NCBI RefSeq assembly: GCF_022414575.1
Contig: NZ_JADWYQ010000005.1
Coordinates: 1 to 64,000, forward strand
DNA from: Streptomyces sp. MUM 178J
Lineage (GTDB): Bacteria; Actinomycetota; Actinomycetes; Streptomycetales; Streptomycetaceae
DNA: 64,000 nucleotides
Direction: 5' to 3'
Shown here: positions 44,942-61,069 of the stretch, piece by piece
Layout of the letters: each line of letters begins with the position of its first letter
Position numbering within the stretch: the first letter of the stretch is position 1
Notes under the pieces: generated by a model
Seen by the model: the letters and a program-made list of their open reading frames with translations, nothing else
Told to the model about the DNA's origin: nothing
Database searches by the model: none
Translations under genes and position numbers: made by a program

Positions 44942-47152
44942 GTGAACGACAGAGCTGCCCACACCCCTGCCGCCGGGCGGATGCCGAGCGGGCGCACGTC
45001 GACCGGACATATGCCGACCGGACATATGCCGAACGGGCGTACGTCGACCGGACACACGTCGACCGGGCCGCGGCGGCGGGCCTTCATCGCGGGGGCGGCC
45101 GCCGTCGCCGCAGCCGCGGCAGGGTGTTCCGTACCGCGGCCGCGGCGGACCGGACCGGCCGCGGACCCGGCGCCCGGGATGCCGGTAGCCGAAGCCCGGC
45201 GGGCGCAGCTGATGCAGGTCCTGGCCCACCCGGACGACGATCTGTACTTCATGAACCCGGACACCCGGCAGATGCTCGACGCCGGAGTCCCCCTCGTCTG
45301 CGTCTATGTCACAGCAGGCGAGCACAACGGCAAGAACCGCATACCCGGCCGCGACGATGTGCCGGCCGACCGGGCGGCGTACTCCTCCGCCCGGCACCAG
45401 GGACTGCGCCAGGCCTACGCGGAGCTTCTCGGCCTCGACCGGTTCACCGACTGGGCCAAGGACGTGGCCTCCCTGCGCGGCGGCCATCGCGCCGAGACCA
45501 ACACACTGGTCAGCGGCCCCCGCCGAGTCGAGCTGGTGTTCCTCAATCTGTCCATGCACACGCTGCGCCGCCATATGGCGCTGCCCGCCCTGTGGAACGA
45601 CCACTCGGCCGGGCTGAGCACCTTCGTGGCCGCCGGATCTCCGCTGCGCAGTGCGGATACCTACGACTACGGCGGGCTCATCGACGTACTCGTCGGGCTG
45701 ATGGCGCGCTACCGGCCGACCGTGATCCAGACGCTGGACCCCGACCCGGACATCCAACACAGCGACGAGAACACCCGTAAGAGGGACAGCGAACAGCGCG
45801 GCTACTCCGACCACGGCGACCACACCGCCGCCGCCTGCTTCAGCTGGGCGGCGATGGTGCGCTGGGTGGCGGAGGAGACACGGGACGGCGGCGAGGTGCC
45901 GGCCTTTGTCGCGACCGCGTTCCGCGGCTACTACAACCGGCACTGGCCGAAGAACCTGCCGGACAGCGTGCTGAAGGAGAAGGCGTCGCACCTGGTGCCG
46001 TACGGCGGCTCGCCCGACTGGGAGTGCGGGAACGCAAGCGGCTGCGGCGACTACAACGTCGGCGGCGACCGGCCGCTGACGAACTGGAAGGGCTGGGTTC
46101 GCTCCACCCGCCACCGCCATCCGGGACCGCGGATACGCGTCGCGGCAGACCCGGACAGGCGGCTCTCGGCGTACGGGGTGCTGGGCCTGCGCGCCGTACG
46201 GTGGCGCGAACGCGACCCCGGCGGCGGCCGGTGGGGCGCGCCCCGGGATCTGGGCGGTGGACCGCTCGCCCCCGCCCTCGGCTCCGCGACCCTCGCGGAC
46301 GGCCGACAGCTGCTCTTCGGACTGCGCTTCGCCGCGGTCAACGGGCACAGCGGGCCCAACCGGCGCGAGATCGTGCTGCTGGAACAGCGCTCCCCCGGAG
46401 GGCCGTTCCTCGCCTGGCGGGGCCTCGGCAATCCGGAGCACGGCGACGACCGCGGACGCCGCATCGGCGTGCCGACCGCGGTGACGGCCCCCGACGGCCG
46501 CGTCCATCTCTTCGTACGCAACGCCGACAAGGGGGTGAGCACCCGGGTGCGGGAGGCGGACGGCTCCTGGAGCGGCTGGCAGGCACTCCCCGACGGCGGC
46601 GGCGTCCAGGACGGGATGTCGGCGGCCGTGGACGGCGCGGGGCGCATCCATCTCTTCGCGGCGGGCCGGGAGAGCGTACGGCACTGGGCTCAGACGGCGC
46701 CGGGGCAGGCCCTGACGCTCCAGACAAGCCGGCCCCTGCCCGCCCCCGTCGACGTCCCCGCCGCGCTGCCCGCCCTCGACGGCGGCATACAGCTGTACTT
46801 CCGCTCCGAGCGGCCCCGGCGGCCGAAGTCCCCGGACGACGGGCGCGGCTCCGCCTCTCCCCGTCTGACGGCGGTGCGGGTGGACGGCGGGGAGGAGCCC
46901 GGCGTCCGCTTCGACGGGTACGGGCCGGTCACCGCCGCCCCCGGGCACGCCGGTCACCCGGTCCTGCTGGGCCGTGCCCTGGACGGCCGGCTCCAGCTCC
47001 ACACGGGCGGCGCGACGATCACCCGTGCCGCGGGCCCGGTCGCGCTGGACGGAGCTGCGCTGCACCTGGGGCATGCCGGGCCGAGGGTCGTCGGCATGGG
47101 GCCGGACGCACACCCCTGGACCTGGTCCCCTGCGGCGGACACCGCAGGCTGA
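44942..47152 (+). CDS. Tat-exported lipoprotein with PIG-L deacetylase domain
   Basis: The 736-residue protein starts at GTG 44942 (GGAG about 10 nt upstream). It has an odd pentapeptide-repeat N-terminus (repeats of TGHMP and TGHTS, about 18-42), then a twin-arginine motif RRRAFIAG (44-51) and a lipobox ending at Cys62. The PIG-L/LmbE domain follows: AHPDDD (95-100, zinc ligands), an SDENTRKRDSEQRGYSDHGDHTAA segment and NLSMH. These enzymes remove N-acetyl groups from GlcNAc-containing glycans or thiols. The C-terminal 300 residues look like a beta-propeller (repeated DGRxHLF), as in fucose-binding lectin or sialidase-like proteins, suggesting glycan binding at the cell surface. Substrate unknown. 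Confidence 0.8.
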   Translation: MNDRAAHTPAAGRMPSGRTSTGHMPTGHMPNGRTSTGHTSTGPRRRAFIAGAAAVAAAAAGCSVPRPRRTGPAADPAPGMPVAEARRAQLMQVLAHPDDDLYFMNPDTRQMLDAGVPLVCVYVTAGEHNGKNRIPGRDDVPADRAAYSSARHQGLRQAYAELLGLDRFTDWAKDVASLRGGHRAETNTLVSGPRRVELVFLNLSMHTLRRHMALPALWNDHSAGLSTFVAAGSPLRSADTYDYGGLIDVLVGLMARYRPTVIQTLDPDPDIQHSDENTRKRDSEQRGYSDHGDHTAAACFSWAAMVRWVAEETRDGGEVPAFVATAFRGYYNRHWPKNLPDSVLKEKASHLVPYGGSPDWECGNASGCGDYNVGGDRPLTNWKGWVRSTRHRHPGPRIRVAADPDRRLSAYGVLGLRAVRWRERDPGGGRWGAPRDLGGGPLAPALGSATLADGRQLLFGLRFAAVNGHSGPNRREIVLLEQRSPGGPFLAWRGLGNPEHGDDRGRRIGVPTAVTAPDGRVHLFVRNADKGVSTRVREADGSWSGWQALPDGGGVQDGMSAAVDGAGRIHLFAAGRESVRHWAQTAPGQALTLQTSRPLPAPVDVPAALPALDGGIQLYFRSERPRRPKSPDDGRGSASPRLTAVRVDGGEEPGVRFDGYGPVTAAPGHAGHPVLLGRALDGRLQLHTGGATITRAAGPVALDGAALHLGHAGPRVVGMGPDAHPWTWSPAADTAG

Positions 47153-47195
47153 CCACGCGCAGGACACGGACTGGGCACCGGCTGGGCACGCAAGA

Positions 47196-47225
47196 AGGGC
47201 CCCGCACCTCACGGTGCGGGGCCCT
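47196..47225. terminator. Bidirectional terminator between PIG-L gene and tuf
   Basis: AGGGCCCCGCACC-TCAC-GGTGCGGGGCCCT is a perfect 13-bp stem with a 4-nt loop, about 40 bp from each flanking stop codon. Confidence 0.85.
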
Positions 47226-47262
47226 CCGAGAAGGCTTCAGGCCCTGAAGACAGTCAAGAGAT

Positions 47263-48456
47263 TCACTTGACGATCTTGGTGACCTGGCCGGCGCCGACGG
47301 TCCGGCCACCCTCGCGGATGGCGAACTTCAGGCCCTCCTCCATGGCGACCGGCTGGATCAGCTGGACGGACATGGAGGTGTTGTCGCCCGGCATGACCAT
47401 CTCGGTGCCCTCGGGGAGGGTCACCACGCCGGTCACGTCCGTGGTACGGAAGTAGAACTGCGGGCGGTAGTTGTTGAAGAACGGGGTGTGGCGGCCACCC
47501 TCGTCCTTCGACAGGATGTAGGCCTGGGCCTCGAACTCGGTGTGCGGGGTGACCGAGCCCGGCTTGATGATGACCTGGCCGCGCTCGACGTCCTCGCGCT
47601 TGATGCCGCGGAGGAGCAGACCGACGTTCTCACCGGCCCGGCCCTCGTCCAGCAGCTTGCGGAACATCTCGATGCCGGTGACCGTGGTGGTGGTCTTCTC
47701 CGGCTTGATGCCGATGATGTCGACCGTCTCGTTGACGTTCAGGACACCACGCTCGATACGGCCGGTGACGACCGTACCGCGACCGGTGATCGTGAAGACG
47801 TCCTCGATCGGCATCAGGAACGGCTTGTCGGTGTCGCGCTCCGGGGCCGGGATGGCCTCGTCGACGGCCTTCATCAGGTTGAGGACGGACTCGCCCCACT
47901 CCTTGTCGCCCTCAAGGGCCTTCAGAGCGGAGACCTTGACGACCGGAACGTCGTCGCCCGGGAACTCGTACTCGGAGAGGAGCTCACGCACCTCGAGCTC
48001 GACGAGCTCCAGGATCTCCTCGTCGTCCACCATGTCGGCCTTGTTCAGGGCGACGACGATGTACGGCACGCCGACCTGGCGGGCCAGGAGCACGTGCTCC
48101 TTGGTCTGCGGCATCGGGCCGTCGGTGGCGGCGACCACGAGGATGGCGCCGTCCATCTGGGCAGCACCGGTGATCATGTTCTTGATGTAGTCCGCGTGAC
48201 CGGGGCAGTCGACGTGGGCGTAGTGACGCGACTCGGTCTGGTACTCGACGTGCGCGATGGAGATGGTGATACCGCGCTGGCGCTCCTCAGGAGCCTTGTC
48301 GATCTGGTCGAAGGCCGAGGCCTCGTTCAGGTCCGGGTACGCGTCGTGCAGCACCTTGGTAATGGCGGCCGTGAGGGTCGTCTTACCGTGGTCAATGTGA
48401 CCGATGGTGCCGATGTTGACGTGCGGCTTAGTCCGCTCGAACTTCGCCTTCGCCAC
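47263..48456 (-). CDS. tuf: Elongation factor Tu
   Basis: EF-Tu delivers aminoacyl-tRNA to the ribosome. The 397-residue product has G1 GHIDHGKTT (about 18-26), G3 DCPGHADY, G4 NKAD and the C-terminal domain ending [16 protein letters not shown]. This is the main Streptomyces tuf1 position, after fusA. GTG start with AGGAGG. A 155-bp spacer with a GTTCCCTCCG hairpin separates it from fusA, suggesting partly independent expression, as I recall for tuf1. Confidence 0.98.
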   Translation of the reverse strand: MAKAKFERTKPHVNIGTIGHIDHGKTTLTAAITKVLHDAYPDLNEASAFDQIDKAPEERQRGITISIAHVEYQTESRHYAHVDCPGHADYIKNMITGAAQMDGAILVVAATDGPMPQTKEHVLLARQVGVPYIVVALNKADMVDDEEILELVELEVRELLSEYEFPGDDVPVVKVSALKALEGDKEWGESVLNLMKAVDEAIPAPERDTDKPFLMPIEDVFTITGRGTVVTGRIERGVLNVNETVDIIGIKPEKTTTTVTGIEMFRKLLDEGRAGENVGLLLRGIKREDVERGQVIIKPGSVTPHTEFEAQAYILSKDEGGRHTPFFNNYRPQFYFRTTDVTGVVTLPEGTEMVMPGDNTSMSVQLIQPVAMEEGLKFAIREGGRTVGAGQVTKIVK

Positions 48457-48537
48457 TGGGGTCCTCCTGTGGAGTGGTTCTGTACGCCTTACTCATCGGC
48501 GCCAGGTGATCTTTGCTGGGATGCCGGGGCCCGGGGC

Positions 48538-48562
48538 GTTCCCTCCGGGATACGGAGGGAAC
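48538..48562 (-). terminator. Hairpin between fusA and tuf
   Basis: GTTCCCTCCG and CGGAGGGAAC form a perfect 10-bp stem with a 5-nt loop, 49 bp past the fusA stop; it may reduce read-through so that tuf relies partly on its own promoter. Confidence 0.55.
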
Positions 48563-48611
48563 ACCCCTTGAGGCCTGCCGGTGATAAGCCTAAAGCGTGT
48601 ACTCGGGTGAG

Positions 48612-50738
<2,127 letters not shown>

Positions 50739-50776
50739 AAGGCTTCAGTCTTCTCTCGGTCTCGATGTGGGTGCGA

Positions 50777-51247
50777 CTACCAGCGGTAGTGCGCGAAGGC
50801 CTTGTTGGACTCGGCCATCTTGTGCGTGTCCTCGCGCTTCTTGACCGAGGCGCCGAGCCCGTTCGAGGCGTCCAGCAGCTCGTTCATCAGGCGCTCGGTC
50901 ATGGTCTTCTCACGACGGGCGCGGGAGTAGCCCACGAGCCAGCGCAGCGCGAGAGTGGAGGCACGGCCGGGCTTGACCTCGACCGGGACCTGGTAGGTGG
51001 CGCCACCGACACGGCGGGACTTGACCTCGAGCGCCGGCTTGACGTTCTCGAGGGCGCGCTTCAGCGTGATGACCGGGTCGTTGCCGGTCTTCTCGCGGAG
51101 GCCTTCCATGGCGCCGTAGACGATGCGCTCAGCGGTGGACCGCTTGCCGTTGAGCAGGATCTTGTTGATCAGCGAGGTCACCAGAGGAGAACCGTAAACC
51201 GGGTCGATGATGACCGGGCGCTTCGGGGCGGGGCCCTTACGAGGCAT
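50777..51247 (-). CDS. rpsG: 30S ribosomal protein S7
   Basis: S7 nucleates the 30S head and, in E. coli, represses the str operon. The 156-residue product starts [21 protein letters not shown] and contains [31 protein letters not shown] 51245-51247, 2 bp after rpsL, implying translational coupling. Confidence 0.98.
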   Translation of the reverse strand: MPRKGPAPKRPVIIDPVYGSPLVTSLINKILLNGKRSTAERIVYGAMEGLREKTGNDPVITLKRALENVKPALEVKSRRVGGATYQVPVEVKPGRASTLALRWLVGYSRARREKTMTERLMNELLDASNGLGASVKKREDTHKMAESNKAFAHYRW

Positions 51248-51249
51248 TC

Positions 51250-51621
51250 TTACTTCTCCTTCTTGGCGCCGTAGCGGCTGCGGGCCTGCTTGCGGTTCTT
51301 GACACCCTGGGTGTCAAGCGAACCGCGGATGATCTTGTAGCGAACACCCGGCAGGTCCTTCACACGGCCACCACGCACGAGCACGATGGAGTGCTCCTGC
51401 AGGTTGTGTCCCTCACCCGGAATGTAGGCCGTGACCTCGATGCCGGAGGTCAGACGCACACGCGCGACCTTACGGAGGGCCGAGTTCGGCTTCTTCGGGG
51501 TGGTCGTGAACACACGCGTGCAGACGCCGCGGCGCTGAGGGGAACCCTCGAGTGCGGGCGTCTTGTTCTTCTCGACCTTGTCCTGCCGGCCCTTCCGGAC
51601 CAGCTGCTGGATCGTAGGCAC
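51250..51621 (-). CDS. rpsL: 30S ribosomal protein S12
   Basis: S12 checks codon-anticodon pairing in the decoding centre. The 123-residue product starts (M)[19 protein letters not shown]. The streptomycin-resistance positions are wild-type: Lys43 in [13 protein letters not shown] and Lys88 in [13 protein letters not shown] 51619-51621 has GGAGAAG upstream; the longer upstream frame overlaps the leader and is not coding. It opens the str operon behind the promoter at 51815-51843 and a leader of about 185 nt. Confidence 0.98.
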   Translation of the reverse strand: MPTIQQLVRKGRQDKVEKNKTPALEGSPQRRGVCTRVFTTTPKKPNSALRKVARVRLTSGIEVTAYIPGEGHNLQEHSIVLVRGGRVKDLPGVRYKIIRGSLDTQGVKNRKQARSRYGAKKEK

Positions 51622-51671
51622 TACTTCTCCGGTTTCTGTGTGCCGTGTAGTAAAACTAACCTGGAACGTCG

Positions 51672-51696
51672 CCGACCCACGCGGTCGGGTGTGTCG
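51672..51696 (-). promoter_or_regulatory. Leader hairpin motif shared with rpsJ
   Basis: 24 of 25 nt are identical to 35161-35185 in the S10-operon leader. On the mRNA strand it forms a CCGACC/GGTCGG stem with a GCGTG loop about 50 nt before the rpsL start. Confidence 0.6.
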
Positions 51697-51814
51697 AATC
51701 CTGCCCGCCGCCGCCGAAGGCAGCGAAAGTGGCGGATTGCGGTGGCCGATCGAGGCTCGCCGTGCGGCTGTAGACACGCAGACGAGCCAAGGCACACCCC
51801 AGGCACAAGGTCTG

Positions 51815-51843
51815 AGCGTACCTACCGCATTCCCTTCGGTCAA
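51815..51843 (-). promoter_or_regulatory. Promoter of the str operon (rpsL)
   Basis: On the minus strand TTGACC (51838-51843) and TACGCT (51815-51820) are separated by 17 bp, an excellent HrdB-type match. The start should be near 51808. Confidence 0.65.
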
Positions 51844-52285
51844 AACAAATGCCCACGCGCGGGAGGTCTCGGGCGGGGAGCCCTCCCCGCGGGTAGGCGG
51901 CCCGCAGGTGGATACGGGGACGAAAGGCCCCGGCCTGACGCGAGCGGACGGCGGCCAGGCGCAGCCGCCCACGGCCGCGGCGGGCGCAGGGCGCGCCAAG
52001 GGCCGACGCCCTTGAACCCGCCCACACCGCATCGCGCACGGAGCGCAGCCGCCTCCCGGGCACGGAGGCAGAGCCCCGCGGCGCAGCGGCCACGGGCTAT
52101 CCCCCGCACCCGCTCGGCCCGCACGCCGCAGGCCACACGGGGAAGCGGAGGGAACCTGCGAAGGAAGAGCCGAAACGACGGCCCGCCTCTGGCGTCCAAG
52201 GGGCGGAGCCCCCGCGAGCAGCGGCCGGGGCTGTCACCTCGGCACCCGCACGAAGGACGCCTCCACCGCGCGGCCGCGCGGCTGC

Positions 52286-52313
52286 GGGCTGGGGGCTGGG
52301 GGCTGGGGGCTGG
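52286..52313. repeat. 7-bp tandem repeat (GGGCTGG)4
   Basis: Four perfect heptamers are followed by a GGGGCGAAGCCCC palindrome. No function is evident; it lies in the gene-free rpoC-rpsL spacer. Confidence 0.8.
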
Positions 52314-52479
52314 GGGCGAAGCCCCGGCACTCCGAGGTGCAGCGCAGAGCCCCGGCGTTACGGGGCACCCGCCGACGCCCGTACCCCCGGGCCGGGGGCG
52401 AAGCCCCGGCGTTACCGGGTACAGGGGCGAAGCCCCTCGTCAAGGGATGGAGCCCCGCACTCCAGGCGCCGCAACGCCA

Positions 52480-52512
52480 AAGGGCGGGCACCCGCACAGG
52501 ATGCCCGCCCTT
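52480..52512 (-). terminator. Terminator of rpoBC
   Basis: AAGGGCGGGCA pairs perfectly with TGCCCGCCCTT across an 11-nt loop, starting 16 bp past the rpoC stop codon. Confidence 0.8.
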
Positions 52513-52528
52513 CGCTCAGACGTACGCC

Positions 52529-56440
<3,912 letters not shown>

Positions 56441-56536
56441 TATGCGTCAATCCCTCTCAGGGTCGTGTCAATCAATGGTCTGTACGGGCCCGGGGCCGGC
56501 CGGGGCTCTCATGGGTGGGAGCCCCGGCCAGGCCCG

Positions 56537-59500
56537 TCAGACCTCTTCGACGCTGCTCGGCTCGCGCCGGGACAGGTCGATTCCGAGCTCCTCCGCAGCG
56601 CGGAAGACGTCCTCGTCGGTGTCGCGCATCTCGATGGACATGCCGTCCGACGAGAGCACCTCCACGTTGAGGCACAGGGACTGCATCTCCTTGATGAGCA
56701 CCTTGAAGGACTCGGGGATGCCGGGCTCCGGGATGTTCTCGCCCTTGACGATGGCCTCGTAGACCTTCACTCGGCCGGTGACGTCGTCGGACTTGATGGT
56801 CAGCAGCTCCTGGAGGGCGTAGGCGGCGCCGTATGCCTCCAGCGCCCACACCTCCATCTCACCGAAGCGCTGGCCACCGAACTGGGCCTTACCACCCAGC
56901 GGCTGCTGGGTGATCATCGAGTACGGGCCGGTCGAACGGGCGTGCAGCTTGTCGTCGACCAGGTGGTGGAGCTTGAGGATGTACATGTACCCGACGGAGA
57001 TCGGGTCCGGGAACGGCTCGCCGGAGCGGCCGTCGAACAGCCGCGCCTTGCCGGACGGCAGGACCATGCGGTCGCCGTCGCGGTTGGGGACGGTGTGCTC
57101 CAGCAGACCGGCCAGCTCGTCCTCACGGGCGCCGTCGAAGACCGGGGTCGCGACATTGGTGCGCGGCTCGACCTGGTCGGCGCCGATGTGCTGCAGTCGC
57201 TGGGCCCACTCTTCGGCGAGGCCGGAGACGTCCCAGCCCTGGCTGGCGAGCCAGCCGAGGTGGATCTCCAGCACCTGTCCCGGGTTCATTCGGGACGGCA
57301 CACCCAGCGGGTTGAGGATGATGTCGACCGGGGTGCCGTCCTCCAGGAACGGCATGTCCTCGATCGGCAGGATCTTCGAGATGACGCCCTTGTTGCCGTG
57401 GCGGCCGGCGAGCTTGTCACCGTCGGTGATCTTGCGCTTCTGCGCCACGTAGACGCGGACCAGCTGGTTCACGCCGGGCGGCAGCTCGTCGCCCTCCTCG
57501 CGGTCGAAGACGCGAACGCCGATGACCTTGCCGGTCTCGCCGTGCGGCACCTTCAGCGAGGTGTCACGGACCTCACGCGCCTTCTCACCGAAGATCGCGC
57601 GGAGCAGGCGCTCCTCCGGGGTCAGCTCGGTCTCACCCTTCGGGGTGACCTTGCCGACCAGGATGTCGCCCGCGACGACCTCGGCGCCGATGCGGATGAT
57701 GCCGCGCTCGTCGAGGTCGGCGAGGACCTCCTCGGAGACGTTCGGGATGTCCCGGGTGATCTCCTCGGGGCCCAGCTTGGTGTCACGGGCGTCGACCTCG
57801 TGCTCCTCGATGTGGATCGAGGACAGCACGTCGTCCTGGACGAGGCGCTGCGACAGGATGATCGCGTCCTCGTAGTTGTGGCCCTCCCACGGCATGAAGG
57901 CGACGAGCAGGTTCTTGCCGAGCGCCATCTCGCCGTGCTCGGTGGCCGGACCGTCGGCGAGGACCTGGCCCTCGACGACCCGGTCGCCCTCGGAGACGAT
58001 CACCTTCTGGTTGACCGAGGTGCCCTGGTTGGAGCGGGAGAACTTGGCGACGCGGTACGTGGTGTACGTGCCGTCGTCGTTGGCGACGGTGATGTAGTCG
58101 GCCGAGACCTCCTGGATCACACCGTCCTTCTCCGCCTTGATGACGTCGCCGGCGTCGGTGGCGCAGCGGTACTCCATGCCGGTGCCGACGAGCGGGGCCT
58201 CCGCCTTGATGAGCGGAACGGCCTGGCGCATCATGTTCGCGCCCATGAGGGCACGGTTGGCGTCGTCGTGCTCGAGGAACGGGATCATGGCCGTGGCGAC
58301 CGACACCATCTGGCGCGGCGAGACGTCCATGTAGTCGACCTCGGTCGGCGGCACGTAGTCGACCTCGCCGCCGCGGCGGCGGACCAGCACGCGGGCCTCG
58401 GCGAAACGCAGCTCCTCGTTGAGAGTGGCGTTGGCCTGGGCGATGACGAAGCGGTCCTCCTCGTCGGCGGTCAGGTAGTCCACCTCGTCGGTGACCTGGC
58501 CGTCGACGACCTTGCGGTACGGCGTCTCGACAAAGCCGAACGCGTTGACCCGGCCGTACGAGGCGAGCGAGCCGATCAGACCGATGTTCGGGCCTTCCGG
58601 CGTCTCGATCGGGCACATGCGGCCGTAGTGCGAGGGGTGCACGTCACGGACCTCGAAGCCGGCCCGCTCACGGGAGAGGCCACCCGGGCCGAGCGCCGAC
58701 AGACGGCGCTTGTGGGTGAGCCCCGACAGCGGGTTGTTCTGGTCCATGAACTGGGACAGCTGGCTGGTGCCGAAGAACTCCTTGATGGAGGCGACGACCG
58801 GCCGGATGTTGATCAGGGTCTGCGGCGTGATCGCCTCGACGTCCTGGGTGGTCATGCGCTCGCGCACGACGCGCTCCATCCGGGCCAGACCCGTGCGGAC
58901 CTGGTTCTGGATGAGCTCGCCGACATTGCGCAGACGGCGGTTGCCGAAGTGGTCGATGTCGTCGGTCTCGACGACGATCTGGGTGCCGCTCTCGCCGACC
59001 GTCTCCACCTCGCCGGCGTGCAGCTTCACCAGGTACTTGATGGTGGCGATCACGTCGTCGACGGTGAGCACGCCGGCGTCCAGCGGCTCGTCCGCGCCGA
59101 GCTTCTTGTTGACCTTGTAGCGGCCGACCTTCGCCAGGTCGTAGCGCTTGGGGTTGAAGTAGAGGTTCTCGAGCAGCGTCTGCGCGGCCTCGCGCGTGGG
59201 GGGCTCACCCGGGCGCAGCTTGCGGTAGATGTCGAGCAGCGCGTCGTCCTGGCCCTGGGTGTGGTCCTTCTCCAGGGTGGCGCGCATGGACTCGTAGTCG
59301 CCGAACTCCTCGAGGATCTGCTCGGTGGTCCAGCCGAGGGCCTTGAGCAGCACGGTGACGGACTGCTTGCGCTTGCGGTCGATGCGGACGCCGACCATGT
59401 CGCGCTTGTCGATCTCCATCTCCAGCCAGGCGCCCCGGGAGGGGATGATCTTGGCGGTGAAGATGTCCTTGTCGGACGTCTTGTCGATGGAGGAGTCGAA

Positions 59501-60022
59501 GTAGACACCCGGCGAGCGGACAAGCTGAGACACCACGACACGCTCGGTGCCGTTGATGACGAAGGTGCCCTTGTTGGTCATGAGCGGGAAGTCGCCCATG
59601 AAGACCGTCTGGGACTTGATCTCGCCGGTCTCGTTGTTCGTGAACTCGGCCGTGACGAAGAGCGGCGCGGCGTAGGTGAAGTCGCGCTCCTTGCACTCGT
59701 CGATCGAGTTCTTCGGAGGCTCGAAGCGGTGGTCGCGGAAGGTCAGCGACATCGACCCGGAGAAGTCCTCGATCGGGGAGATCTCCTCGAAGATCTCCTC
59801 CAGACCGGACTTGGTGGGGACGTCCTGTCCGGACTCCAGAGCCGCCTCGACACGAGCCTTCCATGCGGCGTTGCCGAGCAGCCAGTCAAAGCTCTCGGTC
59901 TGCAGCGCGAGGAGGTTCGGAACCTCGAGGGGCTCCTTGATCTTTGCAAAGGAGATGCGCAGCGGGGCGGTGCTTGCGCCGTTGTTCGTATTCGCGGTCG
60001 AGGCGTTGCGCGAGGCGGCCAA
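56537..60022 (-). CDS. rpoB: RNA polymerase beta subunit
   Basis: Beta forms much of the active-site cleft and the rifampicin pocket. From TTG 60020-60022 (GGAAGGA upstream) the product is 1161 residues and starts (M)[14 protein letters not shown], matching what I recall of S. coelicolor RpoB; the upstream frame adds a non-conserved stretch. The rifampicin region [20 protein letters not shown] and [19 protein letters not shown] is wild-type at the Asp, His and Ser positions that mutate to resistance. The C-terminus is [10 protein letters not shown]. Confidence 0.97.
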   Translation of the reverse strand: MAASRNASTANTNNGASTAPLRISFAKIKEPLEVPNLLALQTESFDWLLGNAAWKARVEAALESGQDVPTKSGLEEIFEEISPIEDFSGSMSLTFRDHRFEPPKNSIDECKERDFTYAAPLFVTAEFTNNETGEIKSQTVFMGDFPLMTNKGTFVINGTERVVVSQLVRSPGVYFDSSIDKTSDKDIFTAKIIPSRGAWLEMEIDKRDMVGVRIDRKRKQSVTVLLKALGWTTEQILEEFGDYESMRATLEKDHTQGQDDALLDIYRKLRPGEPPTREAAQTLLENLYFNPKRYDLAKVGRYKVNKKLGADEPLDAGVLTVDDVIATIKYLVKLHAGEVETVGESGTQIVVETDDIDHFGNRRLRNVGELIQNQVRTGLARMERVVRERMTTQDVEAITPQTLINIRPVVASIKEFFGTSQLSQFMDQNNPLSGLTHKRRLSALGPGGLSRERAGFEVRDVHPSHYGRMCPIETPEGPNIGLIGSLASYGRVNAFGFVETPYRKVVDGQVTDEVDYLTADEEDRFVIAQANATLNEELRFAEARVLVRRRGGEVDYVPPTEVDYMDVSPRQMVSVATAMIPFLEHDDANRALMGANMMRQAVPLIKAEAPLVGTGMEYRCATDAGDVIKAEKDGVIQEVSADYITVANDDGTYTTYRVAKFSRSNQGTSVNQKVIVSEGDRVVEGQVLADGPATEHGEMALGKNLLVAFMPWEGHNYEDAIILSQRLVQDDVLSSIHIEEHEVDARDTKLGPEEITRDIPNVSEEVLADLDERGIIRIGAEVVAGDILVGKVTPKGETELTPEERLLRAIFGEKAREVRDTSLKVPHGETGKVIGVRVFDREEGDELPPGVNQLVRVYVAQKRKITDGDKLAGRHGNKGVISKILPIEDMPFLEDGTPVDIILNPLGVPSRMNPGQVLEIHLGWLASQGWDVSGLAEEWAQRLQHIGADQVEPRTNVATPVFDGAREDELAGLLEHTVPNRDGDRMVLPSGKARLFDGRSGEPFPDPISVGYMYILKLHHLVDDKLHARSTGPYSMITQQPLGGKAQFGGQRFGEMEVWALEAYGAAYALQELLTIKSDDVTGRVKVYEAIVKGENIPEPGIPESFKVLIKEMQSLCLNVEVLSSDGMSIEMRDTDEDVFRAAEELGIDLSRREPSSVEEV

Positions 60023-60203
60023 GAGGGGGTCCTTCCGAGGGCTCGGACTCACTACGCGCGTACCGGTCCCAGGTCGGGCACGGAGACAGAACATCTCCCG
60101 ACTGGTCAGAAGACCAGGTCAGGGCCGTTTCGGTCGGTGTGCTCGTACGAGGGCATGCCCCTGGTGACGGGCAGGGAGCAGCTAACAGGCAGCGCAAAGG
60201 GTC

Positions 60204-60232
60204 AGTGTAGCCACATGGCCCACTGATGTCCA
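60204..60232 (-). promoter_or_regulatory. Promoter of rpoBC
   Basis: On the minus strand TGGACA (60227-60232) and TACACT (60204-60209) are separated by 17 bp, a near-perfect HrdB-type match. The start should be near 60197, about 175 nt before the TTG start. Confidence 0.7.
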
Positions 60233-60473
60233 GTGCGGGTATCCACGACCCTCGTTGTTCTCATCTCCGCGGCTAGCCACGCGCCGTGTGGCGCACCCCG
60301 ATACTGCCCGTCCGGTCGGCGATCCATGCCTCGGATACGGATCGTTGTGCCGACGCGTCCTGAGAATTGCGCGCTACGTGCGGTTCGTCAAGGCCCCCCA
60401 TCGAGCGGGGCGCACGGCGAAGATCACCATACTCGCCATGTCGGCGAGTGCAAGACAGACGTCACGGGCATGC

Positions 60474-60509
60474 CGAAGGGCGACCACCCGGTTGGGTGAT
60501 CGCCCTTCG
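60474..60509 (-). terminator. Terminator/attenuator after rplL
   Basis: A 16-bp stem (one G-U pair in the RNA) with a 4-nt loop; arms begin CGAAGGGCGA. It begins 49 bp past the rplL stop, so rpoBC is only partly served by read-through. Confidence 0.85.
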
Positions 60510-60558
60510 GTGCGAGTCTCAAGCCGCCGCAAGCGGCCGGCTCAGGAGCTCAACGGGG

Positions 60559-60945
60559 TCACTTGACCTCGACGGAGGCGCCGGCGCCCTTGAGGGACTC
60601 GGCGGCCTTCTCGGCGGCGTCCTTGGCGACCTTCTCGAGGACCGGCTTCGGGGTGCCGTCCACGAGGTCCTTGGCCTCCTTCAGGCCCAGGGAGGTCAGC
60701 TCACGCACGACCTTGATGACCTGGATCTTCTTGTCGCCGGCGCCGGTGAGGATGACGTCGAACTCGTCCTTCTCCTCGACGGCCTCGGCGGCCGGGGCGC
60801 CGGGGACGCCGGCGGCCACGACGGCGGCCGGGGCGGCGGCGGTGACGTCGAACTTCTCCTCGAACGCCTTCACGAACTCGGAGAGCTCGATGAGGGTCAT
60901 CTCCTCGAACTGCGCGAGCAGGTCTTCCTGAGAGAGCTTCGCCAT
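60559..60945 (-). CDS. rplL: 50S ribosomal protein L7/L12
   Basis: L7/L12 forms the flexible stalk that recruits elongation factors. The 128-residue product has the N-terminal dimerisation domain ([32 protein letters not shown]), an Ala-rich hinge and the C-terminal domain [43 protein letters not shown] 60943-60945. It is 124 bp after rplJ. Confidence 0.98.
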   Translation of the reverse strand: MAKLSQEDLLAQFEEMTLIELSEFVKAFEEKFDVTAAAPAAVVAAGVPGAPAAEAVEEKDEFDVILTGAGDKKIQVIKVVRELTSLGLKEAKDLVDGTPKPVLEKVAKDAAEKAAESLKGAGASVEVK

Positions 60946-61069
60946 GGTGGCGGTCCTTCCACTAAGTCGGCTGGTGCCGGATGTACATGTGAGGCGGGCG
61001 TACGTTCGGCCCGCTGCGGCCGTGCCGGCTAGGCGCACCTAGACGACGGCGGCCAATGCGCGAGCCGAA

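Larger units (their letters stand above)
51622..52528 (-). other. rpoC-rpsL spacer: rpsL promoter and leader, GC palindromes
   Basis: The 907 bp have no supportable gene. In transcription order they hold the rpoC terminator (52480-52512), palindromic modules of the type GGGGCGAAGCCCC (near 52314, 52395 and 52425), a 7-bp tandem repeat, more G/C-rich spacer, the rpsL promoter (51815-51843) and the rpsL leader with the shared hairpin (51672-51696). The long plus-strand frames across it are composition artefacts. Confidence 0.7.
60023..60558 (-). other. rplL-rpoB spacer: rpoB promoter and leader
   Basis: This 536-bp gene-free region holds the rplL terminator (60474-60509), the rpoB promoter (60204-60232), a leader of about 175 nt, and within it a CTGGTC/GACCAG hairpin (60102-60117). 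Nothing else is supported. Confidence 0.7.

Noticed and set aside
39868..45264. A 1798-codon minus-strand open frame antisense to the RNA-repair operon and the PIG-L gene
   Set aside because: It has no recognisable domain, is Arg/Pro/Gly-rich, and runs antisense through genes with clear catalytic motifs. Long antisense frames are expected where third positions are almost all G or C.
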